From Campylobacteraceae bacterium (GTDB lineage: Bacteria; Campylobacterota; Campylobacteria; Campylobacterales; Sulfurovaceae): DNA of 5,618 bases. The translations under genes were made by a program, and so were the position numbers. The notes beneath the pieces were generated by a model. That model had not been told where the DNA came from and did no database searches. It worked only from the letters and a program-made list of their open reading frames with translations. The first letter of the stretch is position 1, and each line of letters starts with the position of its first letter. The DNA lies in assembly GCA_026995985.1 (NCBI GenBank), contig JALWNF010000074.1, positions 1 to 5,618 of the forward strand, given 5' to 3'. Shown piece after piece: positions 1 through 5,052 of this stretch.

Positions 1-372
1 CCTGTTCTCTCTCTTTGGGCAAAAAAAGTCTCAACTAGAAGATTAAAAAAGGGTGAAAGAGTAGGATATGGTGGTCAATTTATAGCTTCAAGAGATATGA
101 CTGTCTCAACTTACGACTTAGGCTATGGTGATGGGTGGATGAGAAGTAACAGCTTTGAGCCATTTATTACAGCAGAAGGCTTACCAATTTTAGGTCGTGT
201 CTCTATGGACTATATTGTTTTAGAGTCTACTAAAGATGAAGTGTGTATATTTGACAATGCCCTAATTGCAGGAAAACAACTTAAGACTATATCTTATGAA
301 ATAACCACACAACTTAATGAGAAGATAGAACGAATAATAGGGTGTTTTCAGGGAAAATCTCCCATATTTTAA
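1..372 (+). CDS. alr: Alanine racemase, C-terminal part (5' end outside window)
   Basis: This is the C-terminal domain of the PLP-dependent enzyme that converts L-alanine to D-alanine for peptidoglycan in the cytoplasm. The reading frame is open from base 1, so the gene starts outside the window; 123 codons and a TAA stop are visible, about a third of a normal enzyme of about 340-380 residues. The family signatures are clear. GERVGYGG at 52-75 carries the catalytic tyrosine (codon 67-69), which acts as the base on the face opposite the PLP lysine. A GYGDGW-type motif follows at about 121-138, and GRVSMD at 193-210 carries the Met-Asp pair of the active-site entrance. The PLP-lysine half lies off the left edge. 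An internal ATG at 97 is not the start, because conserved sequence continues upstream of it. The gene converges on the GTPase gene with only 10 bp between the stops. Identification is secure; only the full length is unknown. Confidence 0.95.
   Translation, partial: PVLSLWAKKVSTRRLKKGERVGYGGQFIASRDMTVSTYDLGYGDGWMRSNSFEPFITAEGLPILGRVSMDYIVLESTKDEVCIFDNALIAGKQLKTISYEITTQLNEKIERIIGCFQGKSPIF
351..370 (+). terminator. Possible weak terminator at the end of alr
   Basis: A 4-bp stem GGGA/TCCC (351-354 and 360-363, 5-nt loop) is followed by ATATTTT. It overlaps the last alr codons and lies at the alr/GTPase convergent junction, where a terminator would be expected. The stem is short and the T-tract is interrupted, so this is only a candidate. 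Confidence 0.25.
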
Positions 373-382
373 AAATATTAAA

Positions 383-1777
383 TCAATCTAACAACTTCAA
401 AAAACTCTTATGAAGAGTAGATTTATACTCCTCTTGCTCATCTTTTGAAATCTCTTTTCCTTTTCTAAGTTTAATATGTACCTTTTCTAAGATTTTTCGA
501 GATTCAGAAGATATTATCTCCTCTGTAAAAGAGATATTTTTTAACTCAATAGCTCCTCTTATTGCATGAGAACGTTTAGCCATAACTGAAGCATGATATA
601 ATGCTCGTCCTAAAACTATATAGGGAAAATTTAGATTTTGAATAGGACCAACACTTAACTCTCTCTTTCCTATACTCTGTCCTAAAACCTTTAAATCATA
701 AAGATTATTAAAACCATACATTGCTCCAACACCACCAACAACACCACCAATAAGCGAACCCAAAAAAAATGATGAACCAGCAACTAAAAGGTCTAAACCT
801 CCACCTGTAATAGCACCAGCTGAAGCTCCTGTTATGATTAACTCTTTTTGACTCAATCCAAAAATAGAGGCACTCTCTTCAGAAAAAAGTCCCCATCTTT
901 CAAGATTCAACTCCTCTTTACTCTTTTTAATATTATTATGTTGCCAAATTTTTTCTATAGTCTCTTGCTCTTTATGCTCATAGCTTAAAATCTTTTTTCG
1001 ATAAGCCTCTTTAGCCCTCTTTTTTTCTGTAGGTGTTGCCTCTTCTCCTCTAATTTTCTGTTTATGCACAAAAGAGAGCACTTTTATCATATAGTCATAA
1101 ATTGTACTTATAGTCTGCTCAATCTTAAGCTCATAATGCCTATTTAGTACCTCAATAGCCTGTTTAATTGGATTTGTCCACTCTTCATTAAGCTGTGCCA
1201 TACTCTCTAAAAGCTCAATATGCTCTTTATAACCTGCTGTCATTGGATTATAGGTACGTACTAAACGAAAATATTGCCCTAGTGCTCTACTCCACTCCTC
1301 TTTATAATCATCATCTCCAATTAGATTTAAAATTGCCATAGATGGTTGCCCACACCAACGCAAAATCTCCATCTCAATCTCATACTCTGCACCATAAGGT
1401 TTTGAGGCATCAACAACGTAGATAACCCCTGCCCCATTAATAATTGGTTCAAGAAGCTCAACCTCATCTCTAAATCTTTTGTTATCACGATGTCTATAAA
1501 CAAACTCTTTTACAACATCTACTCTTTTACTAGCAGGAACATCTCCATGCTCCTGTAACCAAGCATAGACACCTCTTGCTCTTTGAAATCCTGGAGTATC
1601 AAACAACTCATAGACAATTTTCCCATCAACTTTAAGAGGAAAACCCCTTTTTACTTGTGTTGTTCCTGGGGTATTGCCAATCTGTATAGAGTCATCAAGA
1701 GCCAATGAAGCTACAATACTACTTTTACCCTTATTTGGGTGACCAACAACAGCAAATTTAGGATAAGAACTAGACAT
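383..1777 (-). CDS. GTPase with C-terminal DUF3482 domain, membrane-associating P-loop GTPase
   Basis: This 464-residue protein joins a TrmE/Era-like GTPase domain (about residues 5-190) to a DUF3482 region. Visible motifs are G1 GHPNKGKS (12-19), a G2-type PGTT (37-40) and G3 DTPG (60-63). At the G4 position, after a hydrophobic strand, NLIGDDD (151-157) replaces the usual NKxD. The asparagine in the P-loop (Asn15) matches the residue that lets Era/TrmE-type GTPases use K+ in catalysis, so cation-dependent GTPase activity is likely but inferred. Residues 200-300 are charged and helical. Residues 312-356 are a glycine-rich hydrophobic stretch that could insert into or lie on the membrane, and the rest is a helical tail. 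The ATG at 1777-1775 lies inside the end of the upstream DUF2868 gene (8-bp overlap), with a G-run a few bases upstream, which suggests translational coupling. The cellular role of this family is not known to me. It is not Der, Era or MnmE, whose C-terminal domains are absent. Confidence 0.9.
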   Translation of the reverse strand: MSSSYPKFAVVGHPNKGKSSIVASLALDDSIQIGNTPGTTQVKRGFPLKVDGKIVYELFDTPGFQRARGVYAWLQEHGDVPASKRVDVVKEFVYRHRDNKRFRDEVELLEPIINGAGVIYVVDASKPYGAEYEIEMEILRWCGQPSMAILNLIGDDDYKEEWSRALGQYFRLVRTYNPMTAGYKEHIELLESMAQLNEEWTNPIKQAIEVLNRHYELKIEQTISTIYDYMIKVLSFVHKQKIRGEEATPTEKKRAKEAYRKKILSYEHKEQETIEKIWQHNNIKKSKEELNLERWGLFSEESASIFGLSQKELIITGASAGAITGGGLDLLVAGSSFFLGSLIGGVVGGVGAMYGFNNLYDLKVLGQSIGKRELSVGPIQNLNFPYIVLGRALYHASVMAKRSHAIRGAIELKNISFTEEIISSESRKILEKVHIKLRKGKEISKDEQEEYKSTLHKSFLKLLD

Positions 1778-3176
1778 TAACTACCCCCAACTTATCTGAC
1801 TCTATACTATCTAGTTTTCGTAACCAAATTTCCATATCTTCTTTAGTATACTTATATTGATTTTCAACTGTTCCAAGTGGAGCTATGTTAACACTTTTAA
1901 TTGAAGAGTTATCTAAAACATCTTCTAAAAAGTCCATAAAATCCATAGTTGGAGGCTCCCATGCTTTAACATAAATAAGTATATCTCCTTTTAGTTTATC
2001 TATAATCTTCTTATCATCTAAAAAAGAGTTTTTCCCTCCGACTGGCTCTTTGATTTTAGCTTTTATACCTAAACTATCTTCAATTAAGAGCAACTGTTCA
2101 TCTGAAAAGTTCCAACCTAATATAGCCTGATACTCCTCATCTACATTCTCTTCTACCTTATGAATAATCTTCTCTTTTATCTCAAGATGCTTTTCATCTT
2201 TATGTGATTGAGTTGAGACAAATGGTGTTTGAAACTCTTTAATAAGTTTTGAGACTCCATCAAGAGAGAGAAACTCTTTTTTAAGTTGTTTTTTAAATAG
2301 ATAGCTAATAACTCCCCAAAAAATTAGTCGTAAACCCAAAGCATAAGTTAGAGTTGCCATTGCTAAAAACTTCCACCAAGCACCAAGTTTGTCAGCATTT
2401 TGAATCATATTACTATCAAGATGTTTACCCAATCGAAAGTAGTGACTAAGCTCTACTAACTCCAAAGATGGAACAGCAGAGGGTATAAACTCTCTCCAAG
2501 GAAGAGAGATAGTAGCTAATAGTGCTTGAAAACTTTTAGCATCAACTTGTAGAGTTGTACTCCAACCAAAAGCAATATCTTTGGATATTATCATAATAAC
2601 TAAAGACAAAAAAAGCCCTAATGAGAAGAGAAAAGAGAAGATTTGCACCCTTTGTAGAAATATCCACTTACTTAAGGTTGCAGAGAAAGGCAAGGAGGAG
2701 AGCTCTATATCTTTAGCAAAAGGTAAAACATTAACAACTCTTTCTAAATAGTACAAAGGAGAGAGATGTGCAAAAAAATTAGCTCCTCTATTACCAAAAA
2801 CTATTGATAGAAAAGAGAGCAACATACTCAAAAGTGGCAATCCTACCATAACTAAAAGCAGATAAATCACATTAACAGGTTCACTACCAGAGTATGATAG
2901 TAGAGCAAACCCTGTTGAAAAGCCTAAAATAAGAGCTATAAATCCAAATAGTGAAGAGAAAATAGTTAAATAGTGAAGATACTTAGTAGAATTTAATTCA
3001 CTAGTAACCCTATATAAATTTTTTTCTAACCAAGATAATAGAATAGCTACAGAGTCTCTCTTTTTTTGAGATAGAGAAAAGAGCCTATTCTCCTCATGAG
3101 AACCTCTATATATGCTTAATAACTGATTTAAGTCCAAATATGATTTAAGTGATAATTGAGTTGTTTTCTGTTGCAT
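1770..3176 (-). CDS. DUF2868 family inner-membrane protein, partner of the DUF3482 GTPase
   Basis: This 468-residue polytopic membrane protein is probably of the DUF2868 family. An N-terminal cytosolic region (1-65) is followed by four predicted membrane helices at about 68-94, 102-127, 177-197 and 268-293. The segment between helices 3 and 4 carries FGWSTTLQ (203-210), which fits the aromatic-Trp-Thr-Thr motif I recall for this family. The C-terminal part (300-468) is soluble and predicted cytosolic; it has a strand-like DILIYVKA (398-405) running into a WEPP motif (406-409), which suggests an alpha/beta fold. The gene overlaps the downstream GTPase by 8 bp, and DUF2868 and DUF3482 genes are, from memory, commonly neighbours in Proteobacteria, so the two products probably act together at the inner membrane. 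The ATG start is firm, because an in-frame TGA lies eight codons upstream with no alternative start between. No good Shine-Dalgarno sequence precedes it, which is unusual here. Function unknown. Confidence 0.85.
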   Translation of the reverse strand: MQQKTTQLSLKSYLDLNQLLSIYRGSHEENRLFSLSQKKRDSVAILLSWLEKNLYRVTSELNSTKYLHYLTIFSSLFGFIALILGFSTGFALLSYSGSEPVNVIYLLLVMVGLPLLSMLLSFLSIVFGNRGANFFAHLSPLYYLERVVNVLPFAKDIELSSLPFSATLSKWIFLQRVQIFSFLFSLGLFLSLVIMIISKDIAFGWSTTLQVDAKSFQALLATISLPWREFIPSAVPSLELVELSHYFRLGKHLDSNMIQNADKLGAWWKFLAMATLTYALGLRLIFWGVISYLFKKQLKKEFLSLDGVSKLIKEFQTPFVSTQSHKDEKHLEIKEKIIHKVEENVDEEYQAILGWNFSDEQLLLIEDSLGIKAKIKEPVGGKNSFLDDKKIIDKLKGDILIYVKAWEPPTMDFMDFLEDVLDNSSIKSVNIAPLGTVENQYKYTKEDMEIWLRKLDSIESDKLGVVNV

Positions 3177-3200
3177 TATAAGCTTTGTATTTTTAGCTCA

Positions 3201-3206
3201 ATTATA
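3201..3206 (-). promoter_or_regulatory. Candidate -10 box for the DUF2868-GTPase operon
   Basis: A perfect TATAAT on the minus strand lies 24 bp before the DUF2868 ATG, so transcription would begin about 17 nt from the start codon. No -35 match is seen at the expected distance, which is usual for Campylobacterota sigma70 promoters. It would allow the pair to be expressed independently of the upstream lipoprotein gene. In AT-rich DNA such hexamers also occur by chance. Confidence 0.45.
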
Positions 3207-3241
3207 CGATTTTTGGACTTAAAAACCTGAGTTCAATAACG

Positions 3242-3538
3242 CTAACCTGCATGAGAGTGACCATAGGTTACTCTTTTTCTTTTTGTACGCAAATCCTTTT
3301 TTAACTTTATTACTGCCTTCTCATGTTCTAAACGCTCTTTTCTCTTCAATCTCTCTTTCTCAAAAAACTTCTCCATCTCAATAAGCTTTTTTTTAAGTTT
3401 ATATGCTTCAAGTTTTAACTCTAAAGCCTCTTTTTCAGATTTTAGCTCCTCTATACTTTTACTAGAGTCTATAGTTTGAATATTTTCTGCACAAGAAAAA
3501 CTAATTATAGTAAACAATATAATAATAGAATTTTTCAT
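3242..3538 (-). CDS. Small coiled-coil protein, putative lipoprotein
   Basis: A 98-residue protein that I do not recognise as a named family. The start at 3538 is chosen because a strong AAAAGGAG (3554-3547) sits 8 nt upstream; an in-frame GTG at 3571 would lie in a hairpin and place the SD inside the coding region. The N-terminus (Met-Lys-Asn, then a hydrophobic run of about 11 residues ending in SFSC at 13-16) looks like a lipoprotein signal with Cys16 as the lipid-modified residue, although Ser rather than Leu/Val at -3 makes the lipobox imperfect. Cleavage by an ordinary signal peptidase is the alternative. Residues 25-90 are almost entirely Lys/Glu/Leu/Arg with heptad-like spacing and predict a long charged helix or coiled coil. 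The tail ends in a His/Gly-rich GHSHAG. It lies 65 bp upstream of the DUF2868 gene on the same strand, so co-transcription is possible but unproven. Confidence 0.6.
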   Translation of the reverse strand: MKNSIIILFTIISFSCAENIQTIDSSKSIEELKSEKEALELKLEAYKLKKKLIEMEKFFEKERLKRKERLEHEKAVIKLKKDLRTKRKRVTYGHSHAG

Positions 3539-3546
3539 TGCTTTAT

Positions 3547-3554
3547 CTCCTTTT
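3547..3554 (-). promoter_or_regulatory. Strong ribosome binding site deciding the 3538 start
   Basis: AAAAGGAG on the minus strand, 8 nt before the ATG at 3538-3536. It is the best Shine-Dalgarno match in the window and favours the 98-residue product over a 109-residue one from the GTG at 3571. Confidence 0.8.
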
Positions 3555-3571
3555 GTGATACTTTTTATCAC
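3555..3571 (-). promoter_or_regulatory. Perfect 6-bp inverted repeat in the lipoprotein gene leader
   Basis: On the minus strand GTGATA, 5-nt AAAAG loop, TATCAC. It directly abuts the AAAAGGAG ribosome binding site. If transcription starts about 7 nt after the TATAAT at 3586-3581, this hairpin lies within a few nt of the mRNA 5' end. It could stabilise the message, modulate ribosome access, or be a DNA operator. The inverted repeat is seen directly; its role is inferred. Confidence 0.45.
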
Positions 3572-3580
3572 TATAACATT

Positions 3581-3586
3581 ATTATA
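3581..3586 (-). promoter_or_regulatory. Candidate -10 box for the small coiled-coil protein gene
   Basis: TATAAT on the minus strand, 42 bp upstream of the ATG at 3538, giving a leader of about 35 nt. The upstream DNA is nearly pure A/T with no TTGACA-like box. A second, poorer hexamer (TATAGT, minus strand, 3575-3570) lies closer, but overlaps the hairpin. Confidence 0.45.
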
Positions 3587-3684
3587 CTTAATATTTTAAT
3601 ATAAAATAATATTTTTTATCAAAAAGAAACATAAACTATCACAGCTTTTATTTTAATTTAATCCATTAATAATTATAAACAAAG

Positions 3685-3690
3685 TATAAT
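3685..3690 (+). promoter_or_regulatory. Candidate -10 box for the PAS gene
   Basis: TATAAT 39 bp upstream of the ATG at 3730, giving a leader of about 33 nt that retains the ribosome binding site. A second TATAAT at 3703-3708 would leave only about 15 nt of leader, so it is less likely. No -35 box is evident. The divergent minus-strand -10 is about 100 bp away in the same AT-rich spacer. Confidence 0.45.
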
Positions 3691-3717
3691 ATTTTAAAAT
3701 AATATAATTTTAATATT

Positions 3718-3724
3718 AAGAGGA
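3718..3724 (+). promoter_or_regulatory. Ribosome binding site of the PAS gene
   Basis: AAGAGGA five bases before the ATG at 3730 supports that start codon. Confidence 0.65.
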
Positions 3725-3729
3725 TAAAA

Positions 3730-4290
3730 ATGGGTAAAATAAAAAAAATAAGAAATGAAATTAAATGTGCAACCCAACAAGTTATTGTAAGCCGTACTAA
3801 TACAAAAGGAGAGATTATTTACTGTAATCCAACATTTTTAGAGGTTAATGGATTTAGAAGTTCAGAGGTTATACATAAACCACATAATATTGTACGCCAT
3901 CCCGATATGCCTAAGAGTATTTTTAAGATTATATGGTCTATTATCTCACAAGGTTTCCCTATTCAAGCTGTTATCAAAAATAAAACAAATGATGGACACT
4001 ACTACTGGACACTTATGACAATTAAACCACAAAAAGATAGAGATAATAAAATTATCTCTTATGTAGCTTATGGAAAACAGGCTCCAGATGCAGTTATTAA
4101 AAAAATGGAACCTCTATATAAGATTATGAGAGAGATTGAAGAGAGTGTTGGCATTGATGCATCATTAGAGTACCTAGAGTCATATCTAAAAGAGCAAAAT
4201 ATGACCTATGCACAATATATTAAACATCTAAATAAACATAGAGAGTTTAGATGTCTTTGTGACTTTATCAAGTATGCTATTATAAAATAG
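3730..4290 (+). CDS. Aer/CetB-like PAS domain sensor protein, stand-alone
   Basis: This 186-residue soluble protein has one PAS domain (about residues 15-118) of the aerotaxis-receptor type. The diagnostic block is HNIVRHPDMP (52-61), which in E. coli Aer includes residues needed to bind FAD; the later KNKTNDGHYYW (83-93) is also characteristic of the group. It therefore probably binds FAD and senses redox or electron-transport state. There is no HAMP, methyl-accepting, kinase or GGDEF output domain and no membrane segment, so, like Campylobacter CetB, it would have to signal through a separate partner such as a CetA-type transducer, which is not in this window. After the PAS fold a mostly helical extension of about 65 residues (122-186) remains and may be the partner contact. 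The gene appears monocistronic and converges without a gap on the NlpC/P60 gene. The PAS class is confident; the role in energy taxis is inferred, and no symbol is given because CetB orthology cannot be shown here. Confidence 0.9.
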   Translation: MGKIKKIRNEIKCATQQVIVSRTNTKGEIIYCNPTFLEVNGFRSSEVIHKPHNIVRHPDMPKSIFKIIWSIISQGFPIQAVIKNKTNDGHYYWTLMTIKPQKDRDNKIISYVAYGKQAPDAVIKKMEPLYKIMREIEESVGIDASLEYLESYLKEQNMTYAQYIKHLNKHREFRCLCDFIKYAIIK

Positions 4291-4291
4291 C
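4276..4291. terminator. Weak hairpin at the PAS/NlpC convergent junction
   Basis: GCTATT, loop ATAA, AATAGC forms a 6-bp stem covering the PAS stop codon and the first base of the opposing stop. Neither side has a proper T-tract, so it may not work as an intrinsic terminator, but it is the only structure visible where both genes end. Confidence 0.25.
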
Positions 4292-4965
4292 TAAATAATA
4301 CGCCGTCCCCAAAGAAATCTATTTTTATAAAAAGTTCTTCGTTTAAAGCTGGTAATCATAACTCTTTTCCCACCAGAACTTGCATGAATGAACTTTCCAT
4401 CTTCTAAATAGATACCAACATGATTTACCCTTCCCGTCTTTTTACGCTTTGTATCAAAAAAGATAATATCTCCCTTTTTTAATGCATCAAATGTTACATA
4501 TTTTCCAACCTTAGCCTGTTCTCTTGATACACGAGGTAGATTAATTCCTACAATTTTAAATACCTTTTGTGTAAATCCTGAACAGTCAAACTTATCTGGG
4601 CCAGTTGCACCCCAAACATATCTATAACCTAAAAATCTCTTTGCACTCTGTTCTATTTTTCTACGAATATCACTATTACTCTTCTTTTGTTGTACTAATT
4701 TTTGGATACTATTATTTTTAAAAGATAAAAACCTATCAATAGAAGAGTAGTTATAATAGAGCTTTCTATTTTGAGATATCTGCTTTTTAAGTGAAGCAAT
4801 TAAAAGATTGGTAGAACTAGATTCCTGTTTAGTTAGAATAGCTAATGGATTTTGCAAAAAAGAAGAATAGCTATCTAACTTTTTACTCTTTATAAAATAG
4901 AGTTGAACAACAACCAATAGCTGTATTAAAATAACAACTACTAGTAACTTTTGTAAAAGTTTCAT
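4291..4965 (-). CDS. NlpC/P60 family cell-wall peptidase, membrane-anchored
   Basis: A 224-residue predicted peptidoglycan peptidase of the NlpC/P60 cysteine-peptidase family, which cleaves stem-peptide bonds such as D-Glu-diaminopimelate. Residues 6-25 form one hydrophobic helix with no clear cleavage site or lipobox, so the protein is probably anchored in the inner membrane with its catalytic part in the periplasm. Residues 26-100 are a polar helical linker. The catalytic domain (about 103-224) has YVWGATGPDKFDCSGF with nucleophile Cys128, then LPRVSREQ (143-150), a KKGDIIFF strand (163-170), NHVGIY with His182, and FIHASSG with the third polar residue His194, so the active site looks intact. 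The ATG at 4965-4963 is preceded by AGGAAG at a 6-nt spacing inside a tandem repeat. The gene lies downstream of the metallopeptidase-like gene on the same strand, 87 bp away, with a candidate promoter between them. No named subfamily is assigned. Confidence 0.93.
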   Translation of the reverse strand: MKLLQKLLVVVILIQLLVVVQLYFIKSKKLDSYSSFLQNPLAILTKQESSSTNLLIASLKKQISQNRKLYYNYSSIDRFLSFKNNSIQKLVQQKKSNSDIRRKIEQSAKRFLGYRYVWGATGPDKFDCSGFTQKVFKIVGINLPRVSREQAKVGKYVTFDALKKGDIIFFDTKRKKTGRVNHVGIYLEDGKFIHASSGGKRVMITSFKRRTFYKNRFLWGRRII

Positions 4966-4966
4966 T

Positions 4967-4984
4967 CTATACTTCCTATACTTC
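4967..4984 (-). repeat. Tandem 9-bp repeat carrying two Shine-Dalgarno-like sites
   Basis: On the minus strand GAAGTATAG occurs twice in exact tandem directly before the NlpC/P60 ATG, creating two AGGAAG-like sites, one 6 nt and one 15 nt from the start codon. Only the nearer is at a normal spacing. Copy-number change here would shift ribosome-site spacing or number, so it may be a small slippage locus. Confidence 0.7.
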
Positions 4985-5027
4985 CTAATTTAATAAAATC
5001 AGAATGTGGAATAATAGTGAAAAGTAT

Positions 5028-5033
5028 ATTATA
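5028..5033 (-). promoter_or_regulatory. Candidate -10 box for the NlpC/P60 gene
   Basis: TATAAT on the minus strand lies 62 bp before the NlpC/P60 ATG and just after the stop of the upstream gene. A start near 5021 would give a leader of about 55 nt. No -35 box and no terminator hairpin for the upstream gene are visible, so read-through is also possible. Confidence 0.4.
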
Positions 5034-5052
5034 TTTAGTTAAAAATAAACAG

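Noticed and set aside
97..372. Alanine racemase fragment starting at the ATG at 97
   Set aside because: The same frame is open to base 1 and encodes the conserved GERVGYGG segment with the catalytic tyrosine, so 97 is an internal methionine.
3196..3235. CTCA/TGAG inverted repeat between the coiled-coil and DUF2868 genes as a terminator
   Set aside because: The stem is only 4 bp with a loop of about 30 nt and no adjacent T-run in the right place.
3539..3571. GTG start at 3571 for the small coiled-coil protein
   Set aside because: It lies in the hairpin, lacks an upstream ribosome site, and would put the strong AAAAGGAG inside the coding region; it would also push the signal peptide away from the N-terminus.
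3592..3608. TATTTTA-ATA-TAAAATA palindrome as a protein binding site or terminator
   Set aside because: Only A/T pairs, no T-tract placement relative to a gene end, and expected by chance in such DNA.
3589..3697. 11-bp direct repeat TAATATTTTAA at 3589-3599 and 3687-3697 as a shared operator
   Set aside because: It is pure A/T in a nearly pure A/T spacer, so a chance repeat is likely.
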